From Chaetoderma sp. LZ-2023a (taxonomy: Eukaryota > Mollusca > Caudofoveata > Chaetodermatida > Chaetodermatidae), in NCBI GenBank assembly GCA_034401795.1, contig CM067366.1:69742514-69806513 (forward strand): 64,000 nt of DNA, read 5' to 3'. Under the pieces are notes generated by a model. It was not told the origin of the DNA. It saw nothing but the letters and a program-made list of their open reading frames with translations, and did no database searches. Made by a program: the position numbers and the translations under genes. Of this stretch, positions 62,744-64,000 are shown piece after piece; the first letter of the stretch is position 1; every line of letters begins with the position of its first letter.

Positions 62744-63016
62744 TGCTTTTTCTGTGTGATTGCTTTGAAAATGCGATTTAAAATATTCCATCCGTGAAAG
62801 GGCTAATGGAATAAATTCCTCAACAAGATGAATTTCTCATGAAGAATGTACATTTGGCAACAATTGGACTGAATTGGTTCCTGTGGGAGAAATTACTTTC
62901 TGTCAAATAATTTTCAAAGTAACAGAATTTTAACTACAAGAAAATGTATAGTTTATTTAACCCTTTCACTGATGAAACTTGCCTTTAACACAATCTGAAT
63001 GTAACCATACAGGAAA

Positions 63017-63104
63017 GCTGTTGAATATTTTGAAATTAATGTGTATGGAACACACTGCTGTCTTAGGCAGCAACAACTTCCCGACAAATCAATTTCAAAA
63101 TAGC
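63017..63104. repeat. Second hairpin of the dispersed family inside the hAT-like element
   Basis: GCTGTTGAATATTTTGAAAT pairs imperfectly with AATCAATTTCAAAATAGC, with an inner CTGCTG...GGCAGC. Confidence 0.65.
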
Positions 63105-63514
63105 TAAAAAAAAGTTCTCATTAAATGGTTAAACAAAATTTCATAATGAAAGATAAGAGAAGGTAAAGTATGGGTGGAATAATGTGGGTTTAGCCAGTGA
63201 GGGCAGATTAGAAGTGGCATGGATGTGTGTGGGAAAATGAATAGAATGTGTGAATGAATAATATGGCTATTATAGTAAAGAAAAACATTTGAAAGTATTT
63301 GAAGTATTTGAAATACTTTTAGAAAAGTATTTGCATTTGCACTTGCATTTGAACAAAGTTGAAAGTATTTGCATTTGCATTTGAACCAATGTGAAGTATT
63401 TTCATTTGCATTTAAATACTTTTGAAAGTTTTTGACCCCCCCCCCACACTTCTGATATTTACGCAGATGATAGTACTTTGTGAAGCTTAATGTATATTTA
63501 TTGTGTGTTAATGG

Positions 63515-63715
63515 ACCTTACCAGTTTATCCATCAGTCATATGACGTCATAGTAAATAACGTGACGTGTAGGATGACGTCATAACTAATTACATCATGAA
63601 TGACGTAGATAGGTTCGTCACGAACGCTTAATTGATGACGGACTAAGCGCTGTTGCACGAATTCTATTTCTTTACTAATTAATAAACACGCTGTAGAATA
63701 GTTGCTTTTAAGTTC
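63515..63715. repeat. Dispersed repeat copy: CRE-like cluster, hairpin truncated
   Basis: ATGACGTCAT, GTGACGTG, GATGACGTC and CGTCACGAACGC occur in the same order as at 55381-55470, followed by CTTTACTAATTAATAAACACGCTG. The hairpin is cut after its first bases. Confidence 0.75.
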
Positions 63716-64000
63716 TTGATGTTCCGTAACTCAGGTGATATTGAAATAACAGGCTTTTATTCAATTTGTAACCTGGATCACTGACAAAAGGAAGAATATA
63801 TGGTGCATAAATTAACACCACCCCATCTAGTAACCACAAGTTGCAGTCAATATGATCCACAAAATATTCAGTTGTAATTAGTCCTTCTTGTGTGGACACT
63901 GCCATCAATACTAGAAAAGTATTGGGCATGTAGGATAAAGCCATTAAGTTTTAGGTAACTGGGGCCACTTCCCATGGGCCTGGTATTGGTAATGGACCTC
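63716..64000. other. Non-coding right edge
   Basis: No supported gene to the window end. Confidence 0.4.

Larger units (their letters stand above)
61632..63453. mobile_element. Non-autonomous hAT-like element with POU-octamer-rich ends
   Basis: An 8-bp direct repeat GATATTTA (61624-61631 and 63454-63461) flanks a segment starting TCAGACCTGGGGTCAAA and ending TTTGACCCCCCCC...ACACTTCT. GGGGTCAAA is inverted near both ends, and an 8-bp duplication is the hAT hallmark. Both ends carry AT-rich repeats of ATTTGCAT/ATGCAAAT and AAATACTTT. No transposase remains. The interior holds two hairpins of the dispersed repeat family. Confidence 0.75.

Overview
The window is invertebrate nuclear DNA: AT-rich, gene-poor, full of simple repeats, and containing only eukaryotic transposable elements (TEs) plus decayed multicopy genes. 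The TE mix (Ty3/gypsy, Tc1, PIF/Harbinger with a MADF partner gene, a hAT-type element, a LINE) and the frequent AGGCCTA words suggest a marine invertebrate. I cannot fix the phylum. I saw no intact ordinary host gene, rRNA or tRNA.

Layout. (1) 109-31109: a (TA)n tract interrupted by a head-to-tail array of three Ty3/gypsy-type units on the minus strand. The units share four LTRs of about 1.57 kb (LTR-int-LTR-int-LTR-int-LTR). Each unit reads, on the minus strand, 5' LTR, primer site, gag, a GTTAAAC-TAG frameshift signal, protease, RT, RNase H, tether, integrase, a third ORF (398 aa, paired zinc-finger-like motifs plus coiled coil), about 1.2 kb of hairpin-rich non-coding DNA, polypurine tract, 3' LTR. 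All three units carry the same stops and frameshifts in gag-pol. Units 2 and 3 also share a 529-bp duplication and a 7-bp deletion. The array therefore probably grew by DNA recombination after the element had decayed. ORF3 is open in all three. (2) 31198-32862: a Tc1-type transposon with perfect 28-bp inverted repeats and an intact DD34E transposase. (3) 35159-38003: a second, different gypsy relic on the minus strand (integrase plus downstream ORFs). (4) 38270-38685: a cluster of nested inverted repeats. (5) 38940-42720 and 53990-54300: plus-strand pieces of a decayed multicopy family with a C-terminal TSO1-like CXC motif. (6) 44804-48717: a complete PIF/Harbinger element (TTA target duplication) in which exons of the transposase (+) and of a MADF/BESS gene (-) are interleaved. 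(7) 48721-64000: mostly non-coding, with a LINE RT pseudogene (57250-58490), a 21-bp minisatellite (60391-60717), a hAT-like non-autonomous element with an 8-bp duplication (61632-63453), and a dispersed hairpin-bearing repeat in several copies.

The elements are nested and of different ages. The Tc1 element looks youngest. The gypsy array is old in its coding content but recent in its copy number. The Harbinger transposase has a whole catalytic exon but a broken first exon, and its partner gene is also broken. Statements about copies and motifs come from reading the sequence directly. Family assignments rest on recognised motifs without any database search.
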